A DNA stretch of 64,000 bases from NCBI RefSeq assembly GCF_001509405.1, contig NZ_CP011502.1:1302001-1366000 (forward strand), read 5' to 3'. How positions within the stretch are numbered: the first letter of the stretch is position 1; each line of letters begins with the position of its first letter. Position numbers and translations under genes: made by a program. The notes beneath the pieces are model-generated. The model had not been told where the DNA came from. It ran no database searches and saw nothing but the letters and a program-made list of their open reading frames with translations. Source of the DNA: Aeromicrobium erythreum. Its GTDB lineage: Bacteria > Actinomycetota > Actinomycetes > Propionibacteriales > Nocardioidaceae. Below are positions 45,443 to 53,741 of the stretch, one piece after another.

Positions 45443-47371
45443 GTGAGCCATCCGCTTGACCCGCTGACGTCCGACGAGTTCCGCGCGACCACGGCCCTGC
45501 TCCTCGCCGAGCACGGCGTGGGGGAGGGCTGGCGGTACTGCTCGATCGAGGGCCTCCAGCCCTCGAAGCAGGCGCTCGACGCATTCGCCGCCGACGGCAC
45601 GGTGCCGCCACGGGTGGTCGAGGCGATCTGCCTCGAGCGCGCCACCAACCGCACCTTCCGCGCGCGCGTCGACCTCTCCACGGACGCCGTGACCCACTTC
45701 GCGCACGTGCCTGGCGTGCAGGCGAACGTGACGGTCGACGAGTGGGAGGAGGCCGACGCCGTGCTGCGCGCGCATCCCGACGTCGTCGCCGCGCTGGCAG
45801 AGCGGGGCATCACCGACCTTTCGCTCGTGTTCATGGACACCTGGACCTACGGCGACGCCGTGATGCCCGAGGAGTGGCGGGACCGCCGCATCGGCTGGTC
45901 CGACACGTGGGTCCGCGCGGCCGAGGGTGCCAACCCCTACGCCGGACCGGTCAACGGCCTGCACTGCGTCATCGACCTCAACAGCATGGAGCTGCTGCGC
46001 GTGGAGGACACCCACAGCGTGCCGCGCCCCGACGTGATGGGCGAGTACGTGCCCCGGCACGTGCCCGACCGGCTCAAGGGTCATCGCCCGCCGCGCAAGC
46101 CGCTGGAGATCGTCCAGCCCGAGGGCATCGGGTTCGAGGTCGACGGGCACGAGCTGCGCTGGCAGAACTGGACCATGCGGGTGGGCTTCAACCACCGCGA
46201 GGGGATGACGCTGCACGCCGTCACCTACGACGACGCCGGTCGTACGCGCAAGGTCGCGCACCAGCTGAGCTTCGCCGAGATGGTCGTGCCCTACCGCGAC
46301 CCCAGCATCGACCACTACCGGCGCACCGCCTTCGACATCGGCGAGTGGGGGCTCGGCTTCATGACGCAGTCGCTCGAGCTGGGCTGCGACTGCCTCGGCG
46401 AGATCCGCTACCTCGACGCCGTGCTGCACGACAGCTCGGGCGAGCCGTACACCATCGCGAACGCGATCTGCCTGCACGAGGAGGACAGTGCGGTTGGCTG
46501 GAAGCACGTCGACCACGGTGCTCACGGACCCAGCGCCGAGGTGCGCCGGCAGCGCCGGTTCGTCGTGTCGTTCCACGTCACGGTCGCCAACTACGAGTAC
46601 ATCACCTACTGGCGCTTCTACGAGGACGGCAACATCGAGTGCGAGGTGCGCGCCACCGGCATCATGGTCGTCACCCACGTCGAGGAGGGCCAGCCGCACC
46701 CGCACGGGACGCTCGTCGACGAGCGCACGTACGCCCCGTACCACCAGCACTTCCTGGTCGCGCGGCTCGACCTCGAGCCCGACGGCCGGACGAACACCGT
46801 CGTGCGCAGCGAGACGGTCGTCGACCCCATCGGCCCGGACAACCCGCTCGGTCTCGGCATCCGGCAGGTGAGCACGCCGATCGCGGTGGAGGGTCACGAC
46901 GACTTCCGCTGGGAGAGCCAGCGCGCCTGGAAGGTGGTCAACGAGCAGTCGCTCAACGGGCTCGGCACGCCCGTCTCCTACAAGCTCGTGCCCGGCGGGG
47001 CGATCCCGTCGTTCTTCGATCCCGCCTCGCCGGTGCTGCAGCGTGCGCAGGTGATCGGCCACACCGTCTGGGTGACCCCGCACGACGCCGAGGAGCGCTG
47101 GCCCGCCGGGGAGTTCGTGAACCAGAGCAGGGTCGACCACGGCCTGCCGGAGTGGGTGCAGCAGGGACGGTCGACCGCCGACACCGACGTGGTGCTCTGG
47201 TACACGTTCGGCATCCACCACATCACGCGGCCCGAGGACTGGCCGGTGATGCCGGCCGACATCGTCTCGTTCTGGCTCAAGCCCGTCGGGTTCTTCGACC
47301 GCAACCCCTCGCTCGACGTCGAGCCCCAGCCGACGTCGGCCTGCCACACCGGGCCGGGCTCCTGCCACTGA
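45443..47371 (+). CDS. Copper amine oxidase (primary-amine oxidase)
   Basis: The protein has 642 residues with a GTG start. It is the length and order of Arthrobacter phenylethylamine/histamine oxidases. The catalytic base is D298 (AFDIGEWG) and the topaquinone precursor Y384 lies in ANYEYITYW. Copper His ligands lie in HQHF and in the later GIHHITR region. The enzyme oxidises primary amines to aldehydes, ammonia and hydrogen peroxide; topaquinone forms by itself from Tyr, copper and oxygen. No signal peptide. Confidence 0.95.
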   Translation: MSHPLDPLTSDEFRATTALLLAEHGVGEGWRYCSIEGLQPSKQALDAFAADGTVPPRVVEAICLERATNRTFRARVDLSTDAVTHFAHVPGVQANVTVDEWEEADAVLRAHPDVVAALAERGITDLSLVFMDTWTYGDAVMPEEWRDRRIGWSDTWVRAAEGANPYAGPVNGLHCVIDLNSMELLRVEDTHSVPRPDVMGEYVPRHVPDRLKGHRPPRKPLEIVQPEGIGFEVDGHELRWQNWTMRVGFNHREGMTLHAVTYDDAGRTRKVAHQLSFAEMVVPYRDPSIDHYRRTAFDIGEWGLGFMTQSLELGCDCLGEIRYLDAVLHDSSGEPYTIANAICLHEEDSAVGWKHVDHGAHGPSAEVRRQRRFVVSFHVTVANYEYITYWRFYEDGNIECEVRATGIMVVTHVEEGQPHPHGTLVDERTYAPYHQHFLVARLDLEPDGRTNTVVRSETVVDPIGPDNPLGLGIRQVSTPIAVEGHDDFRWESQRAWKVVNEQSLNGLGTPVSYKLVPGGAIPSFFDPASPVLQRAQVIGHTVWVTPHDAEERWPAGEFVNQSRVDHGLPEWVQQGRSTADTDVVLWYTFGIHHITRPEDWPVMPADIVSFWLKPVGFFDRNPSLDVEPQPTSACHTGPGSCH

Positions 47372-47393
47372 GCCCGGCGCCCGGTGCGCAGGG

Positions 47394-48080
47394 TCAGTCG
47401 GAGGTCTCGGAGACCTCGTCGTCCATGTCGGTCGCGAAGACGCGGAACTCGTCGCGGCCGGTGTGCATCGACCAGAGGGTCTCCGCCAGGACCGTCGGGT
47501 CCTTCTGCGGGTGACCCTCCTCGATCGACCCGGGGATGACGAGCTGCGCGACGTGGATGTCCTCGTCGGCGAGCGTGTCGTGCAGCATCTGCGCGTAGGC
47601 GGACTGGGCTGCGAACGAGAGCGACGTGCCGGCGAACTTCGGCGCGGGGCGCACCGCCGTGCCGCCGTTGATGAACAGGACCGTGCCCTTGCCGACGAAG
47701 CGCATGTTCTGCAGCACGGCGTGGACCGCGGCGATCGGGCCGTAGACGGAGAACTCGATGGCGCCCTTGGTGTCGTCGACGGTGGTCTCCAGCAGCGGTC
47801 GCAGGAACGACTTCTGGGGGAGCGGGCTGTACTGCAGGACCTCGATCGGGCCCTGCGTCTCGTTGGCCTGCTCCAGCGTCCGGGCGAGCGAGTCGGGGTC
47901 GCGGACGTCCGTGGTCCAGCCACGGGCGTCGATGCCCTCGGCCTGGAGGTCGGCGGCGAGCGCGTCGACGCGCTCGGCGTTGCGAGCCAGCAGGGCGACG
48001 GCGAAGCCCTCCTTGCCGAAGCGGCGAGCGACTGCGGCTCCGAGTCCTCGGCCGGCTCCGACGATGGCGATGGTAGTCAC
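47394..48080 (-). CDS. SDR-family protein with altered active site
   Basis: The protein has 228 residues. The Rossmann loop is VGAGRGLGAAVARRFG. The usual catalytic YxxxK reads YAQML, so the Lys is missing, although SLSFAAQSAY keeps Ser and Tyr. It may have a non-standard reaction or bind NAD(P) for another purpose. It converges on the amine oxidase gene. Confidence 0.85.
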   Translation of the reverse strand: MTTIAIVGAGRGLGAAVARRFGKEGFAVALLARNAERVDALAADLQAEGIDARGWTTDVRDPDSLARTLEQANETQGPIEVLQYSPLPQKSFLRPLLETTVDDTKGAIEFSVYGPIAAVHAVLQNMRFVGKGTVLFINGGTAVRPAPKFAGTSLSFAAQSAYAQMLHDTLADEDIHVAQLVIPGSIEEGHPQKDPTVLAETLWSMHTGRDEFRVFATDMDDEVSETSD

Positions 48081-48191
48081 GGGGGTCCTCCTAGGATCGG
48101 GTGGGATGCCCTCTCGACGCTAGTCGCGGTCCTTCGAACCGGCAGCGCGAACGGTCGGCGCTGGCGGCACCTCCGCGGTGGCTGTGCCGGG

Positions 48192-49016
48192 TCAGTGCGT
48201 GGCGGCGACCTTCGCGAACCCCTCGCGGTACGTGGGGTAGTCGGGCGTCCAGCCGGTGGAGCGCAGCAGGGCGTTCGAGATCCGCTTCCCGTGGCCCTGC
48301 GCCGGATCTGCCGGCGGCAGAGCGGGCAGCCCGAGCCGCTCGGCCAGGAACGCGGCAACGTCGCCGCGCAGGGCCGGCTCGTCGTCGGTGCCGAGGTAGA
48401 CGCGGGCCGGCTCCTCGACCTGGGTCAGCAGGTGCACGGCGGCCCGCGCCGCGTCGACGCGGTGGATCCGGTTCGTCCACCGGTGCGGGTCGCTCACCTC
48501 GCCCGCGCGCACCTCGTCGGCGAGGCGCGGGGTGCCCTCGTAGAGGCCGGACAGGCGCAGCACGCTGCCCGTCGACACCCGGTCGAGGAACGCCTGCTCG
48601 GCCTCCAGCAGCACGGCGGCGGGAGCGTCGGCGGGCGCCGGAGGCGTCTGCTCGGTGATCACGTCGTCGCCGTCGCCGTTCACGGCGGTCGAGGACACCA
48701 GCACGGCGCGTCGTGGGCGCGCGCCCTGTCGGTCGAGGGCGTCGAGCGCCCGCAGCATGCCGTCGACGTACGTGGCGCGGTAGGACTCCTCGCTGCGCGG
48801 TCGCGCCGTCAGCACGACGGCGAGCAGGTCGAGGTCGAGGTCCGGCAACGTCGGCTCCTCGCGCGACAGGTCGGCGGAGAGCCCGACGAGCGGGGCCGGC
48901 ACCTGGTCGGCCTGCCTGCGGATGCCGACCACCCGGTGGCCGAGCGCGGCCAGGCGCAGGCCGACGTCGGCCCCCAGCCGACCGCAGCCGACGAGCAAGG
49001 TGTCCGGGGACGTCAT
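48192..49016 (-). CDS. NAD-dependent epimerase/dehydratase-like protein
   Basis: The protein has 274 residues from the ATG at 49016, with AGGAGG-type sequence before it. LLVGCGRLGADVGLRLAALGHRV is the NAD loop (YeeZ-type); VLVSSTAVNGD and GLYEGTPRL follow atypical SDRs of the SDR_a5/YeeZ group. Substrate unknown. It follows the SCO1664-family gene by 8 bases. Confidence 0.85.
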   Translation of the reverse strand: MTSPDTLLVGCGRLGADVGLRLAALGHRVVGIRRQADQVPAPLVGLSADLSREEPTLPDLDLDLLAVVLTARPRSEESYRATYVDGMLRALDALDRQGARPRRAVLVSSTAVNGDGDDVITEQTPPAPADAPAAVLLEAEQAFLDRVSTGSVLRLSGLYEGTPRLADEVRAGEVSDPHRWTNRIHRVDAARAAVHLLTQVEEPARVYLGTDDEPALRGDVAAFLAERLGLPALPPADPAQGHGKRISNALLRSTGWTPDYPTYREGFAKVAATH

Positions 49017-49024
49017 GGTTCCTC

Positions 49025-49819
49025 CTAGAACGGGGGCCACGGCACGGCCGGCATGGGTCCGTGCGGAGCGGGGAAGGTGCCGGCGGACAGCAGGGCGTCG
49101 CACCGGTCGCCGAACGCCTGCACCTCCGCGGCCGTGACCAGGTCGGGCAGCACGCCGCCCAGACCGGTCGCGTCGTCGAGCGAGGCGCGCAGCCGACGCA
49201 CGCCGTCGAGCTCGTCGTCGGTGAGCGGCTGGCCGAGCCAGCCCCACAGCACCGTCCGCAGCTTGTGCTCCGCGTGGAACGTCAGGCCGTGGTCGACGCC
49301 GTAGCGGTGGCCGTCGGCCATCTCCAGCACGTGCCCGCCCTTGCGGTCGGCGTTGTTGAGCACGACGTCGAGCACGGCCATCCGCCGCAACGCCGGCGTG
49401 TCCTCGTGCACGAGGGCGACCGGTCGGTCCCGCTCGTCGACCCCGTCGAACACGTGCAGCATGCCGTCGGGGACGCGGCGGGCGCGGACGATGGTCACGG
49501 CCTCCTGGTCGGGATCACTGGTCTGCCAGCGCTGCACCATGCCCGGACCGTGCGGCCCGTCGCGCAGCCAGGTGGGCGGGACGACGTCCCAGCCCGTGGC
49601 CCTCGACGCCTGGTACGCCGCGAGCTCGCGGTGCGCGAGCAGCCCGTCGGGGAAGTCCCACAGCGGCTGCTCGCCGGCGACCGGCTTGTAGACCACCTGC
49701 ACGTCGCCGATCGTCGCCACGAACGTCGCGTTCGAGGCCGAGACGACCCGGCCCGTCAGCACCAGCTCGTCGTGCAGCAGCGCCGGCTCGACGTCGGCCG
49801 ACAACGGGAGCTCGTTCAC
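49025..49819 (-). CDS. SCO1664 family protein
   Basis: The protein has 264 residues from the GTG at 49819, which overlaps the DUF3090 stop (GTGA). The sequence has the kinase-like layout of the family: VYKPVAGEQPLWDFP, HRELAAYQASRATGWDVVPPT, VLDVVLNNADRKGGHVL and GVDHGLTFH, which look like a lysine, catalytic Asp/Asn and metal Asp of a PI3/4-kinase-like fold. The family is paired with DUF3090 in actinobacteria. Function unproven. Confidence 0.9.
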   Translation of the reverse strand: MNELPLSADVEPALLHDELVLTGRVVSASNATFVATIGDVQVVYKPVAGEQPLWDFPDGLLAHRELAAYQASRATGWDVVPPTWLRDGPHGPGMVQRWQTSDPDQEAVTIVRARRVPDGMLHVFDGVDERDRPVALVHEDTPALRRMAVLDVVLNNADRKGGHVLEMADGHRYGVDHGLTFHAEHKLRTVLWGWLGQPLTDDELDGVRRLRASLDDATGLGGVLPDLVTAAEVQAFGDRCDALLSAGTFPAPHGPMPAVPWPPF

Positions 49820-50376
49820 CGGAACTCGTCGGGCAGCTCGCAGACGTGGTCGTCGGGGGAGTCCATCGGCACCTCGCAGATCGGGCACGCCGGACGGCCT
49901 GCCGAGACCACCTCGCGGGTCCGCTGGGCGAACGCGCGGGCGCTACCGACCGGGATGCGGACGACCAGAGCCTCCGGCGGGTCGACCTCGACCACGCCCT
50001 CGGCGTCGGCCTCCGCCTCCACGTCGAGCACAGGGAACGCCTCGATGACGATCTGCGCGGTCGAGGGGTCCCATCCCAGGCCCATCGCCCCGACGCGGAA
50101 CTGCTCCTCCACCGGCTGGTCGAGCGGCTCGTGGTCGGCCAGGCCGTCCGGAGCGCTCGCCGGGATGCTGAACGGGTTGCCGTCCTCGGCCATCAGCTCG
50201 TCGAGCACCTCGTCGAGCCGGTCGGCGAGCACCGCCGACTGCTCCTTCTCGACCGCCACGCTCACGAGCTCACGACCGGCCCTCGCCTGCAGGTAGAACG
50301 TGCGTGCGCCGGGTGAGCCGACCGTGCCGACGACGAAACGGTCGGGCCAGTCGAATCCGTGGACGATGGTGGCCAT
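49816..50376 (-). CDS. DUF3090 family protein
   Basis: The protein has 186 residues. The FDWPDRFVVGTVGSPGARTFYLQA start and the CPICEVPMDSPDDHVC zinc-knuckle-like end are characteristic. It is always found with SCO1664-family and phosphomutase genes in actinobacteria. Role unknown; the Cys pairs suggest metal binding. Confidence 0.93.
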   Translation of the reverse strand: MATIVHGFDWPDRFVVGTVGSPGARTFYLQARAGRELVSVAVEKEQSAVLADRLDEVLDELMAEDGNPFSIPASAPDGLADHEPLDQPVEEQFRVGAMGLGWDPSTAQIVIEAFPVLDVEAEADAEGVVEVDPPEALVVRIPVGSARAFAQRTREVVSAGRPACPICEVPMDSPDDHVCELPDEFR

Positions 50377-50421
50377 GCCTCCACTCTAGGGTCCGTCGCC
50401 ACGCACCGCCGTGCGGCGACG

Positions 50422-51243
50422 TCAGGAGCGGCCCGGGCCCGCCAGCTCCGCCGACCCGTCGTCCAGGGCGTCCAGCGTCGCCGTCCCGTCCTCGGACCCG
50501 GCCTGCGGACCCCGGGGCCCGGCACCCCCGCCGGGACCATCTGCGGCCGCCCGGGGCCCGGCACCCCCGCCGGGCACCGCGTCGGTGGTGGCCGCGGCGT
50601 CGGCGGCCGGGCGCAGCCAGCCGAGGTCGCCGGCATGGGTGTTCTGGGCCAGCACGTAGGGGCGGGCCTCGGTGTAGCGGACGATCGAGATCGACGCCGG
50701 GTCGACCTGGATGCGCTGGAAGAGGTCGAGGTGCATCCCGAGCGCGTCGGCCAGCACCGCCTTGATGATGTCGCCGTGGCTGACCGCCACCCAGACCGCG
50801 GACGCGCCGTGCTCGGCCTCCACCTCGGCGTCGATCCGGCGCACGGCCTCGACCGCGCGCGCCTGCATCGTCGTCATCGACTCACCGCCGGGGAACACGG
50901 CGGCCGACGGCTGCGACTGCACGACCTTCCACAGCGGCTCCTGCGCCAGCTCCTTCAGCGGTCGTCCCTGCCAGGACCCGTAGTCGCACTCGCTGACGGC
51001 CTCCTCGACCCGCAGCACGATCGAGGGGTCCTGGTGGGCCAGGACGGCTGCGCTCGTCTCGCGGCATCGCTCCATCGGGCTCGAGTACACGGCCGCCAGC
51101 GGCACGTCCGTGAGCCGCTCGCCCGCGCGCGCGACCTGGTCGCGTCCGTGGTCGTCGAGCAGCACCCCGGGCGTCCGCCCGGCGAGCACACCGGAGGCGT
51201 TGGCGGTCGTGCGGCCGTGCCGCAGCAGGACGAGAGTGGCCAT
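50422..51243 (-). CDS. MSMEG_4193-type histidine phosphatase (phosphomutase) with repeat-built tail
   Basis: The protein has 273 residues from the ATG at 51243. LLRHGRTTAN holds the catalytic His and Arg, ERCRETSAA and SHGDII the other phosphate residues. The last about 70 residues are a Pro/Gly/Ala/Asp tail that includes two GGGAGPR units encoded by the GGCCCGGCACCCCCGCCGGG repeat. The tail looks disordered and repeat-derived. First gene of the set running to DUF3090 and SCO1664. Confidence 0.9.
   Translation of the reverse strand: MATLVLLRHGRTTANASGVLAGRTPGVLLDDHGRDQVARAGERLTDVPLAAVYSSPMERCRETSAAVLAHQDPSIVLRVEEAVSECDYGSWQGRPLKELAQEPLWKVVQSQPSAAVFPGGESMTTMQARAVEAVRRIDAEVEAEHGASAVWVAVSHGDIIKAVLADALGMHLDLFQRIQVDPASISIVRYTEARPYVLAQNTHAGDLGWLRPAADAAATTDAVPGGGAGPRAAADGPGGGAGPRGPQAGSEDGTATLDALDDGSAELAGPGRS
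50500..50574. repeat. Two copies of a 36-bp G+C repeat inside the phosphomutase gene
   Basis: Copies at 50500-50535 and 50539-50574 share the core GGCCCGGCACCCCCGCCGGG. The same core is tandemly repeated at 53588-53730, 3 kb away, outside genes. Confidence 0.8.
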
Positions 51244-51407
51244 GTCCACGAGCCTAGGGCCGCCCCGCGCACCGCGCCGGGCGTGGTGCGTCGGGCCCGC
51301 TCACGGCACCGGCTCGGTTAATCGCTTGGCGACGACGTGCCGCGCCCCCTACGGTGGTCCCCGGTGCGCCACTCGGCCACCCCTCACCTCGCAGCAGGAG
51401 ACCACCC

Positions 51408-51557
51408 GTGACCACGTATCGCAGCAGCCTCGAAGCGAACGGCCCCTGGGCCGCGCGCGCGCTGCACGCTGCCTTCATGGTCTCGCAGCACGTCTCCCTC
51501 GAGGACCAGGACCCGCGAGGCGAGAAGCTGCCCGCGACGGAGCGACCCATGACCTAG
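51408..51557 (+). CDS. Small hypothetical protein, 49 residues
   Basis: The start is the GTG at 51408 after GCAGGAG. The sequence has a short helical middle (AARALHAAFMVSQHVSLED) and is otherwise polar. A strong terminator follows at 51577. No family is recognised. The good ribosome site and terminator support a real gene. Confidence 0.6.
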   Translation: MTTYRSSLEANGPWAARALHAAFMVSQHVSLEDQDPRGEKLPATERPMT

Positions 51558-51576
51558 GTGCACCCTGCACCGGCCC

Positions 51577-51618
51577 GGGGCCGCTCCAGCGAGTCAGACG
51601 ACTCGAGGGGGCGGCCCC
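51577..51618 (+). terminator. Terminator after the small gene
   Basis: GGGGCCGC (51577-51584) pairs with GCGGCCCC (51611-51618), with an inner CGAGTC/GACTCG stem, 20 bases after the stop at 51557. Confidence 0.8.
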
Positions 51619-51725
51619 TTCGCATGTCCGGACCCACCGATGCAGATCCGGACCCGACCCCGACCCGTGCCGCAGCAGGCACGACCCCAGCACGTACCGA
51701 CGACCCACCCGGGAGGTGACCACCG

Positions 51726-52103
51726 ATGGAGACGCAGAACGGCAGGACCCGCGCCAGGACCGTGGCGCGCACCGAGAGCACGGTCGCGTCGGTCCTGACC
51801 ACGCACGGCGTGGTCGCGGCCTTCGCCCACCCGACGCCGCGCGCCCTCGCGGACGACTGGGCGTGCGCGGGCCAGGACCCCGAGCTGTTCTTCCCGAGCG
51901 ACGACGGCCAGCTGCTCGCCGCCCAGGCGGTCTGCGGGACGTGCACCTTCCGGGACACCTGCCTCGCCCTCGCGACCGCGAGGTCCGAGAGCGGTGTCTG
52001 GGGCGGGGTGCTGCTCGCCGACGGCACTCCGCTGGCCTCCGTCCCCACCAGGGGCAGGCCGAGGGGGAGCCGCTCGCGGGCCACGCCCCAGACCGCTGCC
52101 TGA
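51726..52103 (+). CDS. WhiB-like iron-sulfur regulator
   Basis: The protein has 125 residues. Four Cys at 47, 70, 73 and 79 (C-x22-C-x2-C-x5-C) bind the 4Fe-4S cluster, and GVWGG is the Wbl beta-turn; the tail is Arg/Ser-rich for DNA binding. It senses redox or NO and works with sigma factors. It lies 31 bases before the tRNA-like gene on the same strand. Confidence 0.93.
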   Translation: METQNGRTRARTVARTESTVASVLTTHGVVAAFAHPTPRALADDWACAGQDPELFFPSDDGQLLAAQAVCGTCTFRDTCLALATARSESGVWGGVLLADGTPLASVPTRGRPRGSRSRATPQTAA

Positions 52104-52134
52104 CGGCGTCCGCACCACGCCGTCGGGCAGCCCC

Positions 52135-52208
52135 CTCTCCGTAGCTCAGCTGGACAGAGCCCCCGGTCGCGAGCCGGGAGGTCGGAGGTTCGAGCCCTCC
52201 CGGAGAGA
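52135..52208 (+). tRNA. Atypical tRNA, anticodon position reads GCG
   Basis: All four arms are perfect: acceptor CTCTCCG/CGGAGAG, D-stem GCTC/GAGC, anticodon stem CCCGG/CCGGG, T-stem GGAGG/CCTCC with TTCGAGC loop, and a discriminator A. CCA is not encoded. The anticodon loop is TCGCGAG, so position 33 is C, not the near-universal T, and the triplet at 34-36 is GCG. That would be Arg by the code, but CGC is normally read by ACG. It is 59 bases before rtcB. It may be a special tRNA or tRNA-like RNA and not a translating one. Confidence 0.8.
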
Positions 52209-52267
52209 CCCGGCACACCCGCCACCACCCCCACATCCACACCCACAGCCCGAGGAGGCGACCCACC

Positions 52268-53503
52268 ATGACCACCACGACCATCCCGCCCGACGCCACG
52301 GCGTTCCCGACGCGCCTGCCCGGTGCCGTCGCGGACACGCTCATGTGGGCCGACCCGGCCGACGTCGAGGACGCCGCTCTCGCCCAGCTGCGCACCATCT
52401 CGCGCCTGCCCTGGGTCCACGGCCTGCGCGTCATGCCCGACGTGCACCTCGGCAAGGGCGCGACCGTCGGCTCCGTCGTCGCCATGCGCGACGCGGTGTC
52501 GCCGGCCGCCGTCGGCGTCGACATCGGCTGCGGCATGACGGCGGTCCGCACCGACCTGACCACCGAGGACCTCCCGGAGGACCTGCGGGGCCTGCGCCAC
52601 GAGATCGAGCGCGCCGTCCCGGTGGGCTTCCACGCGCACGACGTCGCCCCCGACGTCGACCGGCTCGGTCTCGGCGGGGCCGGGGCCGGCTGGGACACGT
52701 TCTGGGCCGGGTTCGGCGACCTGCACGAGAAGGTCCGCGACCGCGAGTCGAAGGCCATGAAGCAGATGGGCTCCCTCGGCGGCGGCAACCACTTCATCGA
52801 GGTGACGTCGGACGACGGCGGACGGGTGTGGCTCATGCTGCACTCGGGGTCGCGCAACATCGGCAAGGAGCTGGCGGAGCGGCACATCGCGGCCGCGAAG
52901 GGCCTGGACCACAACCTGGACCTGCCCGACCGCGACCTCGCCGTCTTCCTCGCCGGCACCGCACCGATGCAGGCGTACCTGCGCGACCTGTACTGGGTGC
53001 AGGACTACGCCGCGCGCAACCGTGCGGTCATGATGGCGCTCGTCCGCGAGGTCGTCACGACGTACTTCGGGGCCCGCGGTCGCGACGTGGCGTACGACCG
53101 CGCGATCTCCTGCCACCACAACTACGTGGCGCAGGAGCGGTACGACGACGTCGACCTGGTGGTCACCCGCAAGGGCGCCATCCGCGCGGGTACGGGCGAC
53201 TACGGCCTGATCCCGGGATCGATGGGCACCGGTTCGTACGTCGTGCGGGGGCTCGGCAACGAGCAGTCCTACTGCTCGGCGTCGCACGGTGCGGGACGCC
53301 GGATGTCGCGCACCCGGGCCCGCAAGACGTTCACGGCGGACGACCTGGTCGCCCAGACCGCGGGCGTCGAGTGCCGCAAGGACCTCGGCGTGGTCGACGA
53401 GATCCCGGCGGCGTACAAGGACCTCGAGTCCGTCATCGCGGCGCAGACCGACCTCGTGTCGGTCGAGGCGCGGCTCACCACCCTGCTCTGCGTCAAGGGC
53501 TGA
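52268..53503 (+). CDS. rtcB: RNA-splicing ligase RtcB
   Basis: The protein has 411 residues. VDIGCGM carries the metal ligands D85 and C88; GGGNHFIEV, LHSGSRNIG and CHHNYV follow, and YCSASHGAGRRMSR holds the GTP-linked His. RtcB joins 2',3'-cyclic phosphate ends to 5'-OH ends using GTP and manganese. In bacteria it repairs RNA cut by toxins or stress nucleases. The tRNA-like gene just before it is a possible substrate or cofactor. Confidence 0.96.
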   Translation: MTTTTIPPDATAFPTRLPGAVADTLMWADPADVEDAALAQLRTISRLPWVHGLRVMPDVHLGKGATVGSVVAMRDAVSPAAVGVDIGCGMTAVRTDLTTEDLPEDLRGLRHEIERAVPVGFHAHDVAPDVDRLGLGGAGAGWDTFWAGFGDLHEKVRDRESKAMKQMGSLGGGNHFIEVTSDDGGRVWLMLHSGSRNIGKELAERHIAAAKGLDHNLDLPDRDLAVFLAGTAPMQAYLRDLYWVQDYAARNRAVMMALVREVVTTYFGARGRDVAYDRAISCHHNYVAQERYDDVDLVVTRKGAIRAGTGDYGLIPGSMGTGSYVVRGLGNEQSYCSASHGAGRRMSRTRARKTFTADDLVAQTAGVECRKDLGVVDEIPAAYKDLESVIAAQTDLVSVEARLTTLLCVKG

Positions 53504-53587
53504 CCGCGGTGGGCTGACGGACGGGGGAGAGGTGGGGCCGGTCGGCGCAGGACCGACCGGCCCCGGTGTCGCAGCGGTGCACAGTGA

Positions 53588-53730
53588 TCTAGCCGCCCAC
53601 GGTCCAGCACCCCCGCCGGACCAGGCCATCTGCCGCCCACGGCCCGGCACCCCCGCCGGGCTGTCTGCCGCCCACGGCCCGGCACCCAGGCCGGGCTGTC
53701 TGCCGCCCACGGCCCGGCACCCCCGCCGGG
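53588..53730. repeat. Four tandem copies of a 35-bp G+C repeat
   Basis: Units start near 53588, 53628, 53663 and 53698, with 35-bp steps for the last three. The core is TGCCGCCCACGGCCCGGCAC followed by CCCCGCCGGG; the first and third copies have changes. It is the family seen at 50500-50574 and lies between converging stops. Confidence 0.85.
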
Positions 53731-53741
53731 CCGGGCCCGGC

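Noticed and set aside
53588-53730. 35-bp repeats considered as a CRISPR array
   Set aside because: The whole unit repeats, including what would be spacers.
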